Assembly: GCA_020438845.1 (NCBI GenBank) | Contig: JAGQTV010000014.1 | Coordinates: 1-54,247 of the forward strand | Origin: Mycobacterium sp. | GTDB lineage: Bacteria; Actinomycetota; Actinomycetes; Mycobacteriales; Mycobacteriaceae | Direction: 5' to 3' | Length of the DNA: 54,247 bases | Part shown: piece by piece, positions 12,806 through 27,964 of the stretch | How positions within the stretch are numbered: the stretch's first letter is position 1 | How the letters are laid out: every line of letters begins with the position of its first letter | Program-made: the position numbers and the translations under genes | Notes under the pieces: model-generated | What the model was told of the DNA's origin: nothing | Seen by the model: only the letters and a program-made list of their open reading frames with translations | The model's database searches: none

Positions 12806-12813
<8 letters not shown>
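11590..12813 (-). CDS. argG: argininosuccinate synthase
   Basis: Joins citrulline and aspartate with ATP to make argininosuccinate. The 407-residue protein starts [16 protein letters not shown], containing the PP-loop ATP-binding motif SGGLDTS at residues 10-16. The conserved [13 protein letters not shown] and [13 protein letters not shown] blocks follow. It is about nine residues longer at the C-terminus than the M. tuberculosis protein, as I recall it. The ATG lies inside the end of argR: the two frames overlap by 8 nt (ATGTCTGA), so translation is probably coupled. Confidence 0.97.
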
Positions 12814-15412
<2,599 letters not shown>

Positions 15413-15416
<4 letters not shown>

Positions 15417-16296
15417 GACCTTACTACTTTCGTCCCGGTGCCTTCGTTGGTGAACAACTCCACCAGGACGCTGTGCGCCACTCGCCCGTCGATCACATGC
15501 GCACTTGGCACCCCGGCGTCGACTGCCCGCAGGCAGGCCTCGATCTTGGGGACCATGCCCTCCTCGAGCGTCGGCAGGACTGCGGCCAGCGAAGTGGTGT
15601 CGATCTCGCTGACCAGGGAATCCCGATCGGGCCAGCGCGTGTAGAGCCCTTCGACGTCGGTGAGCATCAGCAGCTTTTCCGCACCCAGTGCCTCGGCCAG
15701 TGCGGCAGCGGCGGTGTCGGCGTTGATGTTGTAGACCATCCCGTCGGCGTCCGGGGCGATCGTGGACACCACCGGAATGCGGCCTGCTGCGATGAGATCG
15801 CGCACCGCGGCGGTGTTGACCTTCTCGACGTCGCCGACCAGGCCGATGTCGGTCTCGACTCCGTCGACCGAGACGCTGCGCCGCACCGCCGTGAACAGGT
15901 GGGCGTCCTCGCCGGTGATACCCACGGCGTACGGGCCGTGTGCATTGATCAGATTGACCAGTTCGCGACCGACCTGGCCGAACAGCACCATTCGGGCGAC
16001 GTCGAGGACCTCCGGCGTGGTGACCCGGAAGCCGCCCTTGAATTCCCCCTGTATGCCAAGCTTTTTGAGCATCGCACTGATCTGCGGGCCCCCGCCGTGC
16101 ACAACCACGGGATGGACCCCGCAATTGCGCAGGAAGACCATGTCGGCGGCGAACGCAGACTTGAGTGCGTCGTCGGTCATCGCGTTCCCGCCGTACTTGA
16201 CCACAACGATCTTGTCGTGCACGGCTTTCAGCCAGGGCAACGCCTCGGCGAGTACGGCCGCTTTCGTCTGGGTGGTTACCGTCTGAGTGGTTACCG

Positions 16297-16300
<4 letters not shown>
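15413..16300 (-). CDS. argB: N-acetylglutamate kinase
   Basis: Phosphorylates N-acetylglutamate with ATP, normally the arginine-feedback-controlled step. The 295-residue amino-acid-kinase-fold protein has [10 protein letters not shown] (Lys35 and the glycine loop), the substrate-binding HGGGPQIS, and [12 protein letters not shown] near the C-terminal half. The N-terminus contains a short repeat ([11 protein letters not shown]) encoded by a tandem DNA repeat just after the start. The long N-terminal helix typical of arginine-sensitive kinases is present. The start overlaps the argJ stop by 4 nt. Confidence 0.97.
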
Positions 16301-18578
<2,278 letters not shown>

Positions 18579-18588
18579 TTAATTCTTC

Positions 18589-18616
18589 CGGTGTTTCGGC
18601 CTCGGTGTTTCGGCCT
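18589..18616. repeat. 14-bp perfect tandem duplication between pheT and argC
   Basis: The unit CGGTGTTTCGGCCT occurs twice without interruption in the 65-nt spacer between the pheT stop and the argC start. It lies directly upstream of the ArgR operator and may occupy the -35 region of the argC promoter. No other role is evident. Confidence 0.8.
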
Positions 18617-18622
18617 CGCTGG

Positions 18623-21126
18623 TCAGCCCCGCAGGGCAGCACCCAAGCGTTCGGCAGCGGTGGCCACCGCTGCGTCTCGGGCCGTGCTGGCTTCATCCTC
18701 GGTGAGAGTGCGGTCCACCGCGCGGAACCGCAGTGCGAGGGTCAGCGATTTGCGGCCTTCCCCGATCTGCGGGCCGGCGTAGACATCGAAGAGGGCGACG
18801 TCCTCGAGGAGGTGGCCGGCTCCGTCGCGCACGGCGTCGATGACAGCCTGGGCGGGCACGTCGACGTCGACAACGAGGCTGAGGTCCTGGAACACCGCCG
18901 GGAACGGAGAAACCCGTGGCGCTGGCAGGCCCGCGGCCGGTGGTACCGCGTCGAGGTTCAGTTCGACGGCGCATGTGCCTTTAGGCAGACCGGCTCGTTC
19001 GATGGCGGCCGGGTGCAATTGTCCCGCGTAGCCGATCACTCGTCCGTCGACCAGCACCTCCGCGCAGCGCCCCGGATGCCAGGGCAGATGCTGTCCTGGC
19101 TGCAGGGTGGCCTCGACTCCGCAGGCCCGGGCGATCACCCGTACCGCTTCGAAGGCATCGGAGGCCTCCACGGGACGTCCCGGTCCCCACGGTCCGCGGG
19201 GCTCGCGCAGTCCGCACAGGACGGCCCCGACGTGCAGGGGCTGGTGTGGTAAGGCCTCATTGAGCAGCGCGATCTCGGCGTCGGTGGGACGGCGGTACGT
19301 GGGGATCAGCCCGACGGGCCGGGTCTGTTCGGTGGGCTGCACCACCTGAGCGATGGAGAACAGAGCAACATCGCCGAAACCCCGGGACACATTGCGCGAC
19401 AACGCTTCCAGTAGTGCGGGCAGAAGAGTGGAGGCCAGGTGCGGCCGGTCGGCCTCCAGCGGGTTGAGCACCGCACTGGTTGCGCGCCGCGGGTCGTCGG
19501 TGGCCAACCCCCACTGGTCGAACACTCCCGCAGGGAGAAAGGGGGTTGGCAGCACCTCGACGAACCCCGAAAGCGCCAGCGACTTTCCCACTGCCCGGCG
19601 TCGCCTCTGTCCCGGGGTGAGCCCGCGGCCCGCGGGTGCTGGGGGCAACACCGACGGGATGACGTCCAGACCCTCCAGCCGCAGCACCTCCTCGACCAGG
19701 TCGGCGGGCTGCACCAAGTCGGGTCGCCAACTGGGCGGAGTGACGATCAAAACCTGAGGGTCTGCGTCCGTGGCGACCCGTGCTCCGATCTGTGTCAATC
19801 GGCGCACCGTTGTGCCGTCCGGGTACGCGACGCCCGCGGTACGGCCGGGCAGGTCGACGGGCAACCTAACCGGTGGCGGCGAGAAGTCCTCCTTCGGAGG
19901 ATCGCCGCGCCAGTCGGTGAGCCTGGGTTGCACGGCGCCGCCCGCGATCTCGGCCAACAGCCCTGCGCAGCGATCGATCGCCGCAACCGACACCGCCGGG
20001 TCAACCGTGCGTTCGTAACGGCGGCCGGCCTCGCTGACCAGGTGCAGACGGCGAATGGTTCGAGAAACCGCGGCGGGATCCCACACCGCAGCCTCCAGCA
20101 GGACGTCGGTGGTGCCCGGGTCGATCTCGGTGGTGCCCGCACCCATCACCCCGCCGATGGCCGCTACAGCGGACTCGTCAACGATCAGCACGTCGCCGGG
20201 GTCGAGTCGGCGCTCAACGTCGTCGAGAGTGACAACGGTCTCCCCGGGGTGTGCGAATCGAACCGAAAAGTCCCCGCGGATGCGGGCGCTGTCGTGCGCG
20301 TGCATCGGGTGACCGAGTTCGAGCATGACGTAGTTGGTGACGTCAACCGCCGGCGAGATCGGACGAACACCGGACAGCATGAGGCGACGTCGTAACCACC
20401 ACGGCGACAACGCCTCAGGGTCGATTCCCGTCACTGGTCGCAGCGCGAACCGGGTGACGCCGGTGCCGGGTTCGACGTGAACCGGCAGGGCGGGGCCGTC
20501 CACCGGAAGCGGGGTCACGACGTCCGGATTGAAGGCGGGGTCGACGAAGTCGAGGTCATAGGCGCAGGCAATCTCACGTGCGATGCCGCGAATCGACATG
20601 CAATAGCCGCGGTCCGGGGTGACGGCCAGATCGAAGACGACGTCGTCGAGTCCCAGTACTGCAATTCCGTCCGCGCCAGGTTCGGCCGTTCCCGACGGCA
20701 GCACCAGGATGCCGGACTGGTCTGTGCCCACACCCAGCTCAGCAGCCGAGCAGATCATCCCATCGGAGAGACGGCCATACGTCTTGCGCGACGCAATGTG
20801 GAAATCGCCCGGCAGCGTGGTGCCGGGGAGTGCCACCACTACCAGATCGCCAACAGCGAAGTTTGTTGCACCACAGACGATGTCGCGCTCAGAGCCCTCC
20901 CCGACGTCGACCTTGCACGCCCGGATCGGTTTCTTGAACTCAGTGAGTTCCTCGATCTCGCTGACCCGTCCGATCTTCAGCGGGCCGCTCACCGGTCCCA
21001 GGGCGATAACGTCCTCGACCTCGTGGCCGACCCGAATGAGCGCCTGTTCCAGGTCATGCGGCTCGACATCCCATTCGGGGGCGCCTGCCTGGACCACCTC
21101 GCGCAGCCAACTGTAAGGAAGCCGCA

Positions 21127-21127
<1 letters not shown>
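18623..21127 (-). CDS. pheT: phenylalanyl-tRNA synthetase beta subunit
   Basis: Beta chain of the (alpha-beta)2 class II synthetase that charges tRNA-Phe. The 834-residue protein has the N-terminal [12 protein letters not shown], an EMAPII-like tRNA-binding domain (about 40-155, [13 protein letters not shown] region), the B3/B4 editing domain, the B5 domain near 420-500, the catalytic-like core, and the C-terminal ferredoxin-fold anticodon-binding domain (about 740-834) that ends RLGAALRG. The start codon shares one base with the pheS stop (TGATG), typical of coupled subunit genes. Confidence 0.97.
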
Positions 21128-22185
<1,058 letters not shown>

Positions 22186-22357
22186 TTAACTGTCGGGGGC
22201 CCTAACGGTTGGGGGCCGGCACGGGTGTGACGCAAGTGCCGACCTGGAGATCATAGGTGATGCCAGAATGACGCCTCGCGGGTAATTCACCCGCCCGGGC
22301 CACCCGCTGGGTCGTCCCGTCAGTCGTGGGTAGGGGTGTCGCTGTGGAGTGTGTCCG

Positions 22358-23938
22358 ATGATGAGGGCGCTTCTGGTCGGAGCTGTCTGGGCTGAGGCGT
22401 TGCTGGCCAGCCTGCTGGCGTACCGGCACAGCGCGTGGTGGTGGGGCGTCGTCGCGGTGTTGGCTGTGTTGGCGGCGGTGGGCACCTGGGATCTCGTCCA
22501 GACCCGGCATTCCATCCTGCGTGCGTTCCCCATCCTGGGCCACTCGCGCTACATCGCCGAACTGATCCGTCCCGAGATCCGGCAGTACTTCGTGGAGTCG
22601 AACACCGAGGGCGCGCCGTTCGACCGCGAAACGCGGGACAGCGTCTACCGCAGGTCCAAGGGCACCAAGGGCGACGAACCATTCGGGACAGAGCGCGACG
22701 TCAACGCTATCGGGTACGAGTTCCTGCGCCACTCGATGCGGGCCAAGATGGCCACCGACCTGAACCCCAGGGTCCGGCTGGGGGGCCCGGACTGCACGCA
22801 GCCCTACGACATCGCGCTGCTCAATGTCTCGGCGATGAGCTTCGGTTCGCTGTCCGGTAACGCCATCGAAGCGCTCAACGGCGGCGCTGCCCGAGGAGGA
22901 TTCGCCCACGACACCGGGGAGGGCGGCATCAGTCCTTACCACCTCAAGCACGGCGGCGATTTGATCTGGGAGATCGGATCGGGCTACTTCGGCTGCCGCA
23001 CGCCGGACGGACACTTCGACGCCGATCTGTTCCGGGAGAAGTCGATACTGCCGACGGTCAAGGCGATCTCCATCAAGCTGTCCCAAGGGGCCAAACCCGG
23101 CTTGGGCGGGGTATTACCCGGGTCGAAGGTCAGCGAAGAGATCGCCGCCACCCGGGGTGTGCCGGTGGGTAAGACGGTCATCTCTCCTCCGGCACACACC
23201 GCGTTTCACACCCCGCTGGAACTGGTCCACTTCATCGCGACGCTACGCAGCCTGTCCGACGGCAAGCCGGTCGGCTTCAAGCTGTGCATCGGCGCCCGCA
23301 CCGAATTCCTGGCCATCTGCAAGGCCATGTTGCAGACCGGTATCACCCCCGACTTCATCATCGTCGACGGTTCGGAAGGGGGCACCGGCGCCGCACCCCA
23401 GGAATTCGAGGACCACGTCGGCATGCCGCTGACCGAGGGCTTGATGCTGGTGCACAACTGTCTGGTCGGCACGGGCCTGCGGCCGCATATCAGGATCGGA
23501 GCCTCCGGCAAGGTCGCCACCGGCGTCGACATCGTCACTCGTATCTGCCAGGGTGCGGATTTCACGTTGGCAGCGCGCGCGATGATGTTCTCCGTCGGTT
23601 GCATCCAGGCCATGAAGTGCCATACGAATCGATGCCCGGCCGGCGTGGCCACTCAGGACCCGGGGCTGGCTCGGGCGCTCTACGTCCCGGACAAGATCCA
23701 GCGGGTCGCCAACTTCCAACGGGGAACGGTGGCCAGCGCAGCGCAGATCCTCGCGTCGATGGGCCTCGACAGCTTCGCCGAGCTGACGCCCTCAATGCTC
23801 AACCGCCGAGTCGACTCCTGCGTTACCCGCACCTATGCCGAGATCTATGAGTGGCTGATGCACGGCGAACTCCTGGAAGACCCACCGGAGAGTTGGCTGT
23901 CCGATTGGATCGAGTCCTGTGCGGAGGAATTCGTCTGA
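22358..23938 (+). CDS. FMN-binding glutamate synthase-like protein with N-terminal membrane anchor
   Basis: A 526-residue protein whose bulk (about 90-480) resembles the FMN/Fe-S synthase domain of the glutamate synthase large subunit. It has GEGGISPYH, DGSEGGTGAAP (phosphate/flavin loop) and the 3Fe-4S pattern C-x5-C-x4-C (Cys415, Cys421, Cys426). It lacks the amidotransferase domain and has one or two N-terminal hydrophobic segments (residues 1-45), so it is likely membrane-associated. The real substrate of these stand-alone proteins is unknown. ATG 22358 is preferred because GGAG lies 8 nt upstream; a GTG three codons earlier is possible. It is divergent from pheS. Confidence 0.88.
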   Translation: MMRALLVGAVWAEALLASLLAYRHSAWWWGVVAVLAVLAAVGTWDLVQTRHSILRAFPILGHSRYIAELIRPEIRQYFVESNTEGAPFDRETRDSVYRRSKGTKGDEPFGTERDVNAIGYEFLRHSMRAKMATDLNPRVRLGGPDCTQPYDIALLNVSAMSFGSLSGNAIEALNGGAARGGFAHDTGEGGISPYHLKHGGDLIWEIGSGYFGCRTPDGHFDADLFREKSILPTVKAISIKLSQGAKPGLGGVLPGSKVSEEIAATRGVPVGKTVISPPAHTAFHTPLELVHFIATLRSLSDGKPVGFKLCIGARTEFLAICKAMLQTGITPDFIIVDGSEGGTGAAPQEFEDHVGMPLTEGLMLVHNCLVGTGLRPHIRIGASGKVATGVDIVTRICQGADFTLAARAMMFSVGCIQAMKCHTNRCPAGVATQDPGLARALYVPDKIQRVANFQRGTVASAAQILASMGLDSFAELTPSMLNRRVDSCVTRTYAEIYEWLMHGELLEDPPESWLSDWIESCAEEFV

Positions 23939-23964
23939 TCCGACGGAATCAAACGGTAACGGAA

Positions 23965-25176
23965 TCAGTTCGGGGAGGGCGGGGTGGCATCGGGGGGCGG
24001 GGACGCAGTGAGTGCGTCCGGGGCGGGCTCAGCCTGTACTGGATCTTCGGCCGTGGCCTCGTCGTGGGGGGGCTCCGGCGCGGGCTCACCCGCAGCGGCG
24101 GACTCGTCCCTGATGTAGTCGGCCTGAGCCGGTTCGCCTACGGATTCCTGGTCATTGGGCGTCTCAGCCGGCGGTGACTCGCACTGAGGTGTCTCGCTGG
24201 GCGGCGTCTCGCTGGGAGGTGTCTCGCTGGGAGGTGTCTGGTCTTGGGGTGCCCCTTCTTGTGCCGACGCGTCCTTTGGTAACACGTGCGGCGACGTCTC
24301 CTCGGTCGGGACCTCGTGCTGCGCCGACTTTCCAGATTGTGACTTGTCTTTCTTCTTCACCGGCTTGAGCCGGTACATGACCAGATCGGCGGGCATGCCC
24401 GATTGCCGTCCAACCAAGAGATTGCGGCGAATCCGCTTGACGGCGACGTCCAGCGATTCCAGTTCAGACACGGGGATTTGTTCGAGCGTCCTCTCCGAGA
24501 CGATCAAGCCGCCTTTGGTTGCCCGCTCCATCACTCTTGCGGCGATGTTGACGTCAACACCCAACCAATCGGAGCCGATGCGTTGAGGGCGCCCGGTGTG
24601 GATGCCGGCCCGCATCTTCGGCGTATACCCATCCACATCAATGGCTTCCACTGTCTGGAGGGCGATCAGCGTTGCTTTGACCGCAGTGTCCGGGCTGCCG
24701 AACACGGCCATCATCCCATCGCCCATTCGCTTGACGATGTGGCCACCCGCATCGAGCATCGGCGGTTCGGCAGCCAGCGCGAGGCGGCGCAGTAGGCGCA
24801 GAGTGGCCTCGTCACCGGCTTTCAGCGACCATGCCGAAAACCCGACCAGATCGGTGAACACCAATGTGACCTCGGCGTCGCGTTGCTTGCCCGCCATCCT
24901 TTCCGAAACCGCCTGCCAGACCTGGAGGGCTGCCAGGCTCACCTCCCGGGTAACGCCGTCCCGTTCGGGCATCAGCCGATCGGCAGCGCGGGCCGCGACT
25001 TCGACACTGCCGTCGCCCGTGGTCGACAGCGGATCGCCGAATTCCGGGTCACCCGGCAGGGCCTGGCGGACCCGACGGATCCGCGCGACAAGATCCGGGT
25101 TCTGGTTCGTGTTGCGCAACCACCGGGACAGGCCCCCGTTGGCGGCGCGTCGATCCCCGACCGGTTCGACGTCCAC
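23965..25176 (-). CDS. class III adenylyl cyclase with Pro/Glu-rich C-terminal tail
   Basis: Makes cAMP from ATP. In 403 residues, the catalytic domain (about 100-270) keeps every canonical residue I could align: metal-binding Asp109 (FTDLVGF) and Asp153 (MGDGMM), adenine-selecting Lys149 and Asp203, and transition-state Asn210 and Arg214 (VDVNIAAR). It matches M. tuberculosis Rv1647 by sequence and by its position next to pheST and tsnR. The N-terminal 100 residues are helical. From about 280 the protein is disordered: acidic, Pro-rich, with three PPSET units from a 15-bp tandem repeat. GTG start with a weak ribosome site. Confidence 0.9.
   Translation of the reverse strand: MDVEPVGDRRAANGGLSRWLRNTNQNPDLVARIRRVRQALPGDPEFGDPLSTTGDGSVEVAARAADRLMPERDGVTREVSLAALQVWQAVSERMAGKQRDAEVTLVFTDLVGFSAWSLKAGDEATLRLLRRLALAAEPPMLDAGGHIVKRMGDGMMAVFGSPDTAVKATLIALQTVEAIDVDGYTPKMRAGIHTGRPQRIGSDWLGVDVNIAARVMERATKGGLIVSERTLEQIPVSELESLDVAVKRIRRNLLVGRQSGMPADLVMYRLKPVKKKDKSQSGKSAQHEVPTEETSPHVLPKDASAQEGAPQDQTPPSETPPSETPPSETPQCESPPAETPNDQESVGEPAQADYIRDESAAAGEPAPEPPHDEATAEDPVQAEPAPDALTASPPPDATPPSPN
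24191..24235. repeat. 15-bp tandem repeat (3 copies) in the cyclase tail
   Basis: Three contiguous copies of GTCTCGCTGGG(A/C)GG(T/C) on the plus strand encode PPSET pentapeptides on the minus strand. Degenerate units flank both sides. In-frame length means copy-number change would not disrupt the cyclase. Confidence 0.85.
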
Positions 25177-25198
25177 GGGCTCAGCCTAACTATCTCTA

Positions 25199-25993
25199 CT
25201 ACCTCTGTGCTCCGCTGCCGGTGAGGCGGCGAGCGCGGGCACTCTGGTAAAGACAGATTCCCGCAGCGATCGCGACGTTGAGGCTCTCTGCGCAACCCGA
25301 CATGGGAATGGTGACGCGGCGGTCGGCCTGCGCGGCGACGTCACCGGGCAGGCCGCGGGATTCCTGGCCGAAGAGCCAGGCCGTCGGCGTGCTCAGGACC
25401 GCGTCGGCGTCATCGAGGCTGAGGTCGCCGCCGGTGACGGTCGTCGCCAAGATCTGCAGCCCGGCCGTGCGCAAGCGGCGCAGCAGATCGTCGGTGTCGG
25501 GCGCCAGCAGGACGGGGATGTCGAAAATGCTGCCCGCCGACGACCGGACGCATTTGCCGTTGTAGGGGTCCACGGCCTCACCGGTGAAAAACACTGCCCC
25601 GGCACCCATCGCATCGGCCAACCGGATGAGCGTGCCGGCGTTACCCGGGTCGGCGATGCCGACACCGACAGCGACCAGTGCGGGGTTGCCGGCCAATGCC
25701 TCGTCCACACTGGTACCCGGCAGTGTGCAGACTGCAACGAGACCGGGTGGAGTCACCGTCTCGGACAGGGCAGTCATCGCAGTTTCGGTACACGTGTACA
25801 CCGTGATGCCCTGGAGAATGGACCGATACCGCTGAACCGAAGCCTCCGTGGCGAACACGGCCTGCACCAGACCGGCCCGACATGCCGCCTCGACCAGGTT
25901 GGGACCTTCAGCCAGGAAGCGGCCGGCAGCGGTGCGTTCAGTACGCCGCAGCAGTTTGACAGCCTCCGCGACCCGCGGGGACCGCGGAGTCAT
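25199..25993 (-). CDS. tsnR: SpoU/TsnR-family RNA 2'-O-methyltransferase
   Basis: A 264-residue SPOUT-class enzyme predicted to methylate a ribose in rRNA or tRNA using S-adenosylmethionine. The N-terminal substrate-binding domain (to about 100) begins RVAEAVKLLRRTERTAAGRFLAEG. The knotted C-terminal domain has the three family motifs: DPGNAGTLIRLADAMGAG, LFGQESRGLP and IPMSGCAESLNVAIAAG. ATG 25993 is chosen to match the M. tuberculosis start; ATG 26014 (seven codons earlier) is possible. It follows rplT by about 30 nt and probably belongs to that operon. Confidence 0.92.
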   Translation of the reverse strand: MTPRSPRVAEAVKLLRRTERTAAGRFLAEGPNLVEAACRAGLVQAVFATEASVQRYRSILQGITVYTCTETAMTALSETVTPPGLVAVCTLPGTSVDEALAGNPALVAVGVGIADPGNAGTLIRLADAMGAGAVFFTGEAVDPYNGKCVRSSAGSIFDIPVLLAPDTDDLLRRLRTAGLQILATTVTGGDLSLDDADAVLSTPTAWLFGQESRGLPGDVAAQADRRVTIPMSGCAESLNVAIAAGICLYQSARARRLTGSGAQR

Positions 25994-26024
25994 CGGAGGC
26001 TTGCCGGAAATCATGCCCAAAAAA

Positions 26025-26420
26025 TCATGCCGCTGAGCCGGCCTCCGCCGGAGCGTTGACGTCTGACGGCAACGCAGCCCTGGCGACCTCCACCAGCGCC
26101 GTGAAGGCAGCCGGATCACCGACCGCGATCTCGGCAAGATTCTTGCGGTCGACCTCCACACCGGCGGCCTTGAGGCCCTGGATCAGCCGGTTGTAGGTGA
26201 TGTCGTTGGCGCGTGCGGCAGCGTTGATCCGCGAGATCCACAGCTTGCGGAAATCGCCCTTGCGGGCCCGGCGGTCCCGGTAGGCGTAGGTCAGCGAATG
26301 CAGCTGCTGCTCTTTGGCTTTGCGGTACAGCCGGGACCGCTGGCCGCGGTAGCCCTTGGACGCCTTGAGGACTGTCCGACGCTTCTTCTGGGCATTAAGT
26401 GCACGCTTCACGCGAGCCAT
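26025..26420 (-). CDS. rplT: 50S ribosomal protein L20
   Basis: Early-assembly 23S rRNA-binding protein of the large subunit. The 131-residue protein starts [15 protein letters not shown] and keeps the basic [17 protein letters not shown] helix and the [13 protein letters not shown] motif. The ATG has GAGG upstream. It is third in the infC-rpmI-rplT operon, the universal bacterial order. In other bacteria L20 represses this operon; no L20-binding pseudoknot was identified here. Confidence 0.97.
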   Translation of the reverse strand: MARVKRALNAQKKRRTVLKASKGYRGQRSRLYRKAKEQQLHSLTYAYRDRRARKGDFRKLWISRINAAARANDITYNRLIQGLKAAGVEVDRKNLAEIAVGDPAAFTALVEVARAALPSDVNAPAEAGSAA

Positions 26421-26472
26421 GGGGGTATTCCTCTTCTTGGTGGGTCAAAAGCAGTAACGAACGCGCTGAATG

Positions 26473-26667
26473 TCAGCCGTTCAGCATCTTGGTGACGCGT
26501 TTGGTGTCATTTGCCGACACCGCGGTACGGCCGTCTAGGCGGCGGGTCCGCTTGGATGCCTTGTGCTCCAACAGGTGGCGGCGGTTCGCCTTCTGCCGCA
26601 CGATCTTGCCGGTGCCGGTGCGACGGAATCGCTTGCTGGCGCCGCTGTGGGTTTTGGCCTTGGGCAT
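26473..26667 (-). CDS. rpmI: 50S ribosomal protein L35
   Basis: A 64-residue very basic large-subunit protein. [21 protein letters not shown] and the [14 protein letters not shown] segment are diagnostic. GAGGA precedes the ATG. It lies between infC and rplT, about 50 nt from each. Confidence 0.97.
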   Translation of the reverse strand: MPKAKTHSGASKRFRRTGTGKIVRQKANRRHLLEHKASKRTRRLDGRTAVSANDTKRVTKMLNG

Positions 26668-26714
26668 GTGTCCTCAGTTCTCGCTTGGTGGTGGTCTCGA
26701 TCCGGTGAGCGGTC

Positions 26715-27308
26715 TCACTCGGGGGTGGCGGATTCGTCAGCGGGCTGGGCCGCCGGCGCTCCGACCGTCTGCTGCGCGGCTCGGGCGCGAGTCTTCGCCC
26801 CACGGTGCGGCGCCAGCACCATCGTCATATTGCGGCCGTCCTGCTTGGCCGTTGTCTCGATGAAGCCATAGTCGGCAACGTCAGCCCCCAGACGCTGCAG
26901 CAGTCGGTACCCGAGTTCGGGCCGGGACTGCTCGCGACCGCGGAACATGATCGTCACCTTGACTTTCGACCCCGCCTCGAGGAAGCGAATGACGTGACCT
27001 TTCTTGGTCTCGTAGTCGTGCGGGTCGATCTTGGGACGCAACTTCTGTTCTTTGACGACGGTCTGCTGCTGATTCTTACGAGACTCGCGTGCCTTCTGCG
27101 CCGCCTCGTACTTGTACTTGCCGTAGTCCATGATTTTGCAAACCGGAGGTTTGGCATCCGGGGCTACTTCGACAAGGTCGAGATCGGCATCCGCGGCGAC
27201 GCGGAGGGCGTCTTCGATGCGCACGATGCCCACCTGCTCCCCGCCTGGTCCGATGAGACGGACCTCAGGTACGCGTATGCGCTCGTTGACGCGGGTCTCA
27301 GTGCTGAT
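26715..27308 (-). CDS. infC: translation initiation factor IF-3 (AUC start)
   Basis: Binds the 30S subunit, prevents subunit joining and proofreads the start codon. The 197-residue product has the N-domain ([15 protein letters not shown]), the DYGKYKYE linker, and the C-domain ([23 protein letters not shown]). The homologous N-terminus (M)[10 protein letters not shown] falls on an ATC codon at 27308-27306 with GGGAGG 4 nt upstream, and no ATG/GTG/TTG is at the right place. A rare AUU/AUC/AUA start is the known autoregulation device of infC, since IF-3 discriminates against such codons. The frame stays open 29 codons upstream to an ATG (27395), which I reject. Confidence 0.93.
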   Translation of the reverse strand: MSTETRVNERIRVPEVRLIGPGGEQVGIVRIEDALRVAADADLDLVEVAPDAKPPVCKIMDYGKYKYEAAQKARESRKNQQQTVVKEQKLRPKIDPHDYETKKGHVIRFLEAGSKVKVTIMFRGREQSRPELGYRLLQRLGADVADYGFIETTAKQDGRNMTMVLAPHRGAKTRARAAQQTVGAPAAQPADESATPE

Positions 27309-27393
27309 GTGGCCTCCCTGGTCGGCGTGTTTTCGGCTGACCGCCTCGGTGCACACACCGGACCACATCGGAAGATGCCACGCCAACAGCCGC

Positions 27394-27415
27394 AAAAGCC
27401 CTGCATAAGCAGGGC
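27394..27415 (-). terminator. attenuator-like hairpin in the infC leader
   Basis: On the minus strand GCCCTGC-TTAT-GCAGGGC (27415-27398), a perfect 7-bp stem with a 4-nt loop, is followed at once by TTTT (27397-27394). It lies about 85 nt before the infC start codon, so it would act as a conditional terminator of the ribosomal-protein operon. The structure is seen directly; regulation is inferred. Confidence 0.65.
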
Positions 27416-27581
27416 CCAGGCCGACCGATCACGGCGGATAGCCGCCTGCGTATGCCGCAGAACGAACACCTAAAGTGCCCGCGACCGGACCGTTGAGCCA
27501 TGCCGGCCAACGGTGGGAGTGGGACTCCACTTGTCTGTCCTGGAGTAAGCCGGGACGGTCGTGCATGGGAGTCTATCAGTC
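27416..27581. other. divergent intergenic region between infC and the DUF1844 gene
   Basis: No supported gene here. Minus-strand TAGACT (27575-27570) is a good mycobacterial -10 for infC with no clear -35; it would give a leader of about 255 nt ending at the AUC start. Short inverted repeats such as CTGCGG...CCGCAG suggest a folded leader. Possible short leader peptides on the minus strand have no ribosome site I trust. Confidence 0.4.
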
Positions 27582-27917
27582 ATGGCGGATAACCCCAGCA
27601 TTCGCGATCTTGCCGATATCCCTGCGATCGAGGTCATCAGCCGGGCGGCGGTGATGTTGATGAGCGCAGCGGCCGAGAAGTTAGGACTGTCCGATGCGGA
27701 CCCGGACGCCAGCGAACATCGGGATCTCGACGAAGCCCGGCGGCTGATAGCCGGTCTGGCGGGCCTGGTGAGCGCCACCGCCGAGTATCTGGGGCCGCAC
27801 GCCGGCCCACTGCGCGACGGCGTTGCGACACTGCAACGGGCGTTCCGTGAAGCCAGTGCCGTCCCCGACGAACCTGGGCGCGGCCCCGGGGAGAAGTTCA
27901 CCGGGCCAGTTGGTTAG
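27582..27917 (+). CDS. DUF1844-domain protein
   Basis: A 111-residue soluble, mostly helical protein. [25 protein letters not shown] and [24 protein letters not shown] are typical of the DUF1844 family found next to infC in actinobacteria. Function unknown. ATG 27582 with GGGAG about 10 nt upstream is preferred over a GTG at 27561. It lies 47 nt before lysX on the same strand and may be co-transcribed. Confidence 0.85.
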   Translation: MADNPSIRDLADIPAIEVISRAAVMLMSAAAEKLGLSDADPDASEHRDLDEARRLIAGLAGLVSATAEYLGPHAGPLRDGVATLQRAFREASAVPDEPGRGPGEKFTGPVG

Positions 27918-27964
27918 CCCAGGCGCCCCCCGAACGGCGCCCCGGCCGAATATCCTGGCGGCCT

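Noticed and set aside
22202-23086. Minus-strand open frame of 294 codons opposite the glutamate-synthase-like gene
   Set aside because: Antisense shadow with no recognisable domain.
27309-27395. infC starting at the upstream ATG
   Set aside because: The extra 29 residues have no family similarity, and GGGAGG is placed for the ATC codon.
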